A stretch of DNA of 64,000 bases from Streptomyces sannanensis. Its GTDB lineage: Bacteria > Actinomycetota > Actinomycetes > Streptomycetales > Streptomycetaceae. The stretch's first letter is position 1, and every line of letters starts with the position of its first letter. The stretch spans positions 6,820,001 through 6,884,000 of the forward strand of contig NZ_BAAAYL010000001.1 in the NCBI RefSeq assembly GCF_039536205.1, written 5' to 3'. The notes beneath the pieces were generated by a model. It did no database searches, had not been told where the DNA came from, and worked only from the letters and a program-made list of their open reading frames with translations. Positions 61,032 to 64,000 of the stretch are shown piece after piece. Made by a program: the position numbers and the translations under genes.

Positions 61032-62204
61032 TCAGCGCGCGCCGAGCAGGTGCTCCATGGCCAGCTGGTCCAGCTGCTCGAAGGCCATGCCGCGCCGGGC
61101 GGCGGTGTCGGCGTCGAACTCCTCGAATGCGGTCCGGTCGGTCAGGAGTCCGGCGAGGCCGTCCTCGGCGGTCGGGACGGCGAGTTCGGGCAGGCGGGAG
61201 GCGGCCAGGGCGGCCTGGACGTCGGGGTCGGCGCGGAAGGCGCGGGCACGCTCGGCGAGCAGCAGGTAGTTGCGCATACAGGCCGCCGCCGAGGCCCAGA
61301 CACCGTTGAAGTCCTCAGTGCGCGGTGGCTTGAAGTCGAAGTGGCGCGGGCCGTCGTAACCGGCCGACTCCAGCAGGTCGACCAGCCAGAAGGCCTGGCG
61401 CACATCGCCCGCGCCGAAGCGGAGGTCCTGGTCGTACTTGATGCCGGACTGGCCGTTGAGGTCGATGTGGAACAGCTTGCCGTGCCACAACGCCTGGGCG
61501 ATGCCATGGGGGAAGTTGAGCCCGGCCATCTGCTCGTGGCCGACCTCCGGGTTGAGGCCGACGCGATCCGGGTGCTCCAACTCGCCGATGAACGCCAAGG
61601 CGTGACCCACCGTGGGCAGCAGGATGTCGCCGCGCGGCTCGTTGGGCTTGGGCTCGATGGCGAAGCGCAGGTCGTAGCCCTGGGTCTCGACGTACTCGCC
61701 GAGCAGGTCGAAGGCCTCCTTGAGCCGGTCGAGCGCGGTGCGCACGTCCTTGGCCGCGCCCGACTCGGCCCCCTCACGTCCGCCCCAGGCGACGTAGACG
61801 GCCGCGCCCAGCTCCACCGCCAGGTCGATGTTGCGGATGGTCTTGCGCAGGGCGTAGCGGCGCACGTCGCGGTCGTTGGCGGTGAACGCGCCGTCCTTGA
61901 AGACGGGGTGGGTGAACAGGTTGGTGGTGGCCATCGGCACGCGCAGACCGCTCGCGTCCAGAGCGGCGCGGAAGCGCTTGACCGCGTGCTCGCGTTCGGC
62001 GTCGCTCGCACCGAAGGGGATCAGGTCGTCGTCGTGGAAGGTGACGCCGTAGGCGCCGAGTTCGGCCAGCCGCCGTACGGTCTCGACCGGGTCGAGGGCC
62101 GGGCGGGTGGCGTCGCCGAAGGGGTCGCGGCCCTGCCAGCCGACGGTCCACAGGCCGAAGGTGAACCTGTGCGCGGGGGTGGGGTCGGGCGGCTCGATGC
62201 TCAT
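61032..62204 (-). CDS. xylA: Xylose isomerase
   Basis: 390 residues from ATG 62204, because AGGGGGAG (62213-62220 on the opposite strand) gives the best spacing; ATG 62210 is also in frame. [20 protein letters not shown] and [12 protein letters not shown] (catalytic His) are the class I actinobacterial XylA start. [20 protein letters not shown] and [20 protein letters not shown] carry the metal-binding Glu, Asp and His. The complete enzyme converts D-xylose to D-xylulose. Divergent from xylB. Confidence 0.97.
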   Translation of the reverse strand: MSIEPPDPTPAHRFTFGLWTVGWQGRDPFGDATRPALDPVETVRRLAELGAYGVTFHDDDLIPFGASDAEREHAVKRFRAALDASGLRVPMATTNLFTHPVFKDGAFTANDRDVRRYALRKTIRNIDLAVELGAAVYVAWGGREGAESGAAKDVRTALDRLKEAFDLLGEYVETQGYDLRFAIEPKPNEPRGDILLPTVGHALAFIGELEHPDRVGLNPEVGHEQMAGLNFPHGIAQALWHGKLFHIDLNGQSGIKYDQDLRFGAGDVRQAFWLVDLLESAGYDGPRHFDFKPPRTEDFNGVWASAAACMRNYLLLAERARAFRADPDVQAALAASRLPELAVPTAEDGLAGLLTDRTAFEEFDADTAARRGMAFEQLDQLAMEHLLGAR

Positions 62205-62220
62205 GGACATGGCTCCCCCT

Positions 62221-62312
62221 CTATTAGTCATGGCAGAAAACAAATTAGGGTGCGAGAGTCGCGGAGGGAAGCCCCACGTCAGCTGACGCCCATGAGTCGG
62301 GAGAACACAGGC
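62221..62312. promoter_or_regulatory. Divergent xylA-xylB promoter region
   Basis: It holds an AT-rich patch (about 62222-62250, ATTAGTCATGGCAGAAAACA), the only low-GC stretch nearby and the likely operator for the ROK-type repressor encoded downstream of xylB. GGGAG (62299-62303) is the xylB ribosome site. Confidence 0.5.
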
Positions 62313-63776
62313 ATGGTTGGACCCTTGTCCGGACCCCGTGTCGTGATCGGCGTGGACAGCTCCACGCAGTCCACCAAAGCCCTTGCCGTCGACCTGGACA
62401 CCGGTGCGGTGCTCGGTCAGGGCCGGGCGGCGCACACGGTCAGCAGCGGACCAGGACGCGAGAGCGACCCGGAGCAGTGGTGGAGGGCGCTCGGCGAGGC
62501 CGTGGCGCGGACCGGCTGGGCAGACCGCGCAGCCGCCGTCTCGGTCGCCGGCCAGCAGCACGGGCTGGTCACCCTGGACAGGGCCGGGCGGCCCGTACGG
62601 CCCGCGCTGCTCTGGAACGACATCCGCTCCGCCCCGCAGGCCGTCGAACTCACTGCCGCGTACGGCGCACAGGAGATCGCCCGGCGCACGGGCAGCGTGC
62701 CGACCGCCGCCTTCACCGCCGCCAAATGGGCCTGGCTGCGCGCTCATGAACCGGCCGCCGCCGAGCGCACCGCCGCCGTCCGCCTGCCGCACGACTTTCT
62801 GACGGAGCGTCTGACCGGCGAGCCCGTGACCGACCGCGGCGACGCCTCCGGCACCGGCTGGTGGACACCGGCGGGCTACGACGCCGGAATCCTCGATCGC
62901 ATCGGCCTCGACATGTCGCTGCTGCCCACCGTCCTGGAACCAGGTGTCCGGGCAGGATTCGTACGCACGGACGGCCCCTTGCGCGCCGGAATGCCGGTGG
63001 CGACGGGAACCGGCGACAACATGGCCGCCGCGATCGGCCTCGGACTCGGGCCCGCCCCGGCCGCTGACCGCGCGCCGGCCCAGCCGGTGCTCAGCCTCGG
63101 CACCTCCGGCACCGTCTACGCGGTGACCGCCGGGCGGCCCCAGGACACGACCGGCACCGTGTGCGGCTTCGCCCACGCGCTGTACGGCTGGCTCCCACTC
63201 GCCTGCACCCTCAACTGCACGCTCGCCGTCGACCGCATCGCGGCCCTGCTCGGACGGGACCGCGAAGCGGTCGAGGCGGGCGGCAGCGCGGTCGTGCTGC
63301 CCTACCTGGACGGCGAGCGCACGCCCGATCTGCCGGACGCCAGCGGGCTCATCCACGGCCTGCGCCACGACACAACGCCGGGCCAGCTCCTCCAGGCCGC
63401 CTACGACGGTGCGGCCCACGCGCTGCTCACCGCGCTGGGTGAGGTCCTGCGAGCCGGTGGCGTGGACGACGACCCGCGGCGGCCGTTGCTGCTCATCGGC
63501 GGCGGCGCCCGCGGACGTGCCTGGCCACGGACGGTCCAGCGGCTGTCCGGACGGCCGGTCCAGGTGCCACGGGCGCAGGAGCTGGTCGCACTCGGCACCG
63601 CGGCCCAGGCGGCCGCACTCCTCACCGGGGAATCCGCCGACGCGGTGGCCCGCCGCTGGCGCACCACCGAGGGACCGCTGTTCGAAGCGTTGGACAGGGA
63701 CGTGGACACCGTGGAGCGGATCGCGGATACGCTGCGGCGGGCCGGAGCTCTCCAGCGGTCCGTCACGTCCGGCTGA
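62313..63776 (+). CDS. xylB: Xylulokinase
   Basis: 487 residues from ATG 62313. The FGGY fold starts [20 protein letters not shown] (phosphate-binding loop). It has [24 protein letters not shown] (catalytic Asp region) and [13 protein letters not shown], and ends [20 protein letters not shown] (ATP binding). It phosphorylates xylulose to xylulose-5-phosphate. Followed by the ROK gene 24 bases on. Confidence 0.95.
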   Translation: MVGPLSGPRVVIGVDSSTQSTKALAVDLDTGAVLGQGRAAHTVSSGPGRESDPEQWWRALGEAVARTGWADRAAAVSVAGQQHGLVTLDRAGRPVRPALLWNDIRSAPQAVELTAAYGAQEIARRTGSVPTAAFTAAKWAWLRAHEPAAAERTAAVRLPHDFLTERLTGEPVTDRGDASGTGWWTPAGYDAGILDRIGLDMSLLPTVLEPGVRAGFVRTDGPLRAGMPVATGTGDNMAAAIGLGLGPAPAADRAPAQPVLSLGTSGTVYAVTAGRPQDTTGTVCGFAHALYGWLPLACTLNCTLAVDRIAALLGRDREAVEAGGSAVVLPYLDGERTPDLPDASGLIHGLRHDTTPGQLLQAAYDGAAHALLTALGEVLRAGGVDDDPRRPLLLIGGGARGRAWPRTVQRLSGRPVQVPRAQELVALGTAAQAAALLTGESADAVARRWRTTEGPLFEALDRDVDTVERIADTLRRAGALQRSVTSG

Positions 63777-63800
63777 GGCCGGGGCCCGAGGGCCGCGACC

Positions 63801-64000
63801 ATGCCGATGGGAAAGGGATCCGAGACCTTGCCGAGCCGGCGCTCGCCCGAGGCAGTCGGGCCGGCCTCCCAGAAGGGGATGCGCCGCCAGAACCTGGCGC
63901 TGGTGCTCGCCACCGTCGCCGCACGGAGCCCGCTTTCGCGTGCCGACGTGGCCGGACACACCGGACTGACCCGAGCCGCGGTCTCCAGCCTGGCGGACGA
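63801..64000 (+). CDS. ROK-family transcriptional repressor (partial)
   Basis: ATG 63801 opens a frame that runs off the right edge. [20 protein letters not shown] then [20 protein letters not shown] is the winged-helix DNA-binding start of ROK-type sugar repressors (XylR). By position it should regulate xylA and xylB. The kinase-like ligand domain is beyond the window. Confidence 0.8.
   Translation, partial: MPMGKGSETLPSRRSPEAVGPASQKGMRRQNLALVLATVAARSPLSRADVAGHTGLTRAAVSSLAD

Noticed and set aside
59160..62312. Open frame continuing upstream of xylulokinase to 59160
   Set aside because: Only the part from 62313 has kinase similarity. The upstream part runs antisense through xylose isomerase and across the exporter.

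Overview
The window is high-GC DNA from a Streptomyces-like actinomycete. The evidence is strong G/C third-position bias, GTG starts, a rifampin phosphotransferase preceded by a Rifampin-Associated Element, a Pls-type poly-amino-acid synthetase end, a SpoIIE-type phosphatase with its own kinase domain, and many actinobacterial IS families. No rRNA, tRNA or CRISPR array was seen. The density of broken transposases, recombinases and chimeric genes from about 11 to 49 kb looks like a chromosome arm or other unstable accessory region.

Layout. 0-3.1 kb: the 3' end of a Pls/PosA-type NRPS terminal region and an M1 metallopeptidase. 3.1-4.3 kb: a truncated transposase carrying an 11-copy heptanucleotide repeat, abutting an ABC-F ATPase remnant. 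4.4-5.3 kb: three tandem small secreted two-cysteine proteins. 5.4-10.8 kb: a compact putative biosynthetic cluster (PLP decarboxylase; divergently a PrnB-like protein, an ATP-grasp ligase and a second PLP decarboxylase). 10.8-12.4 kb: decayed TnpB end, serine recombinase, sigma factor and IS-accessory gene, around an intact cupin gene. 12.4-16.3 kb: superinfection-immunity-like protein, VOC protein, DHA2 exporter and glycosyltransferase.

16.3-25.5 kb: three decayed copies of an HTH plus zinc-ribbon/recombinase-like module. One is followed by an SDR gene interrupted by an IS4-type element with a clear 10-bp target duplication, and one is fused in frame to an unrelated gene flanked by short direct repeats. 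An aldo/keto reductase lies between them. 25.5-28.3 kb: a sensor/SpoIIE phosphatase. 28.2-34.2 kb: mostly pseudogenes (M6 peptidase, LuxR, IS110, IS1380, serine recombinase, CoiA-like), with a zinc-finger protein and an AT-richer pair of small unknown genes. 34.4-37.4 kb: a Rifampin-Associated Element, a truncated glycosyltransferase and the intact rifampin phosphotransferase. 37.4-49 kb: IS remnants, an intact IS1182 and IS3 element, two group II intron fragments, a gluzincin peptidase convergent with a HAD-like protein, and a truncated folD.

48.9-64 kb is orderly again. It holds a urease-like ureAB/ureC pair, an amidohydrolase/MHS transporter operon and a divergent PucR-type regulator. Next come a DegT-type aminotransferase, a GNAT/CelD-type acyltransferase and an ABC exporter. 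It ends with a xylose cluster: xylose isomerase divergent from xylulokinase and the start of a ROK repressor. The first and last portions look like a working genome. The middle is a patchwork in which single surviving genes (rph, SpoIIE phosphatase, metallopeptidase, aldo/keto reductase) sit among mobile-element debris.
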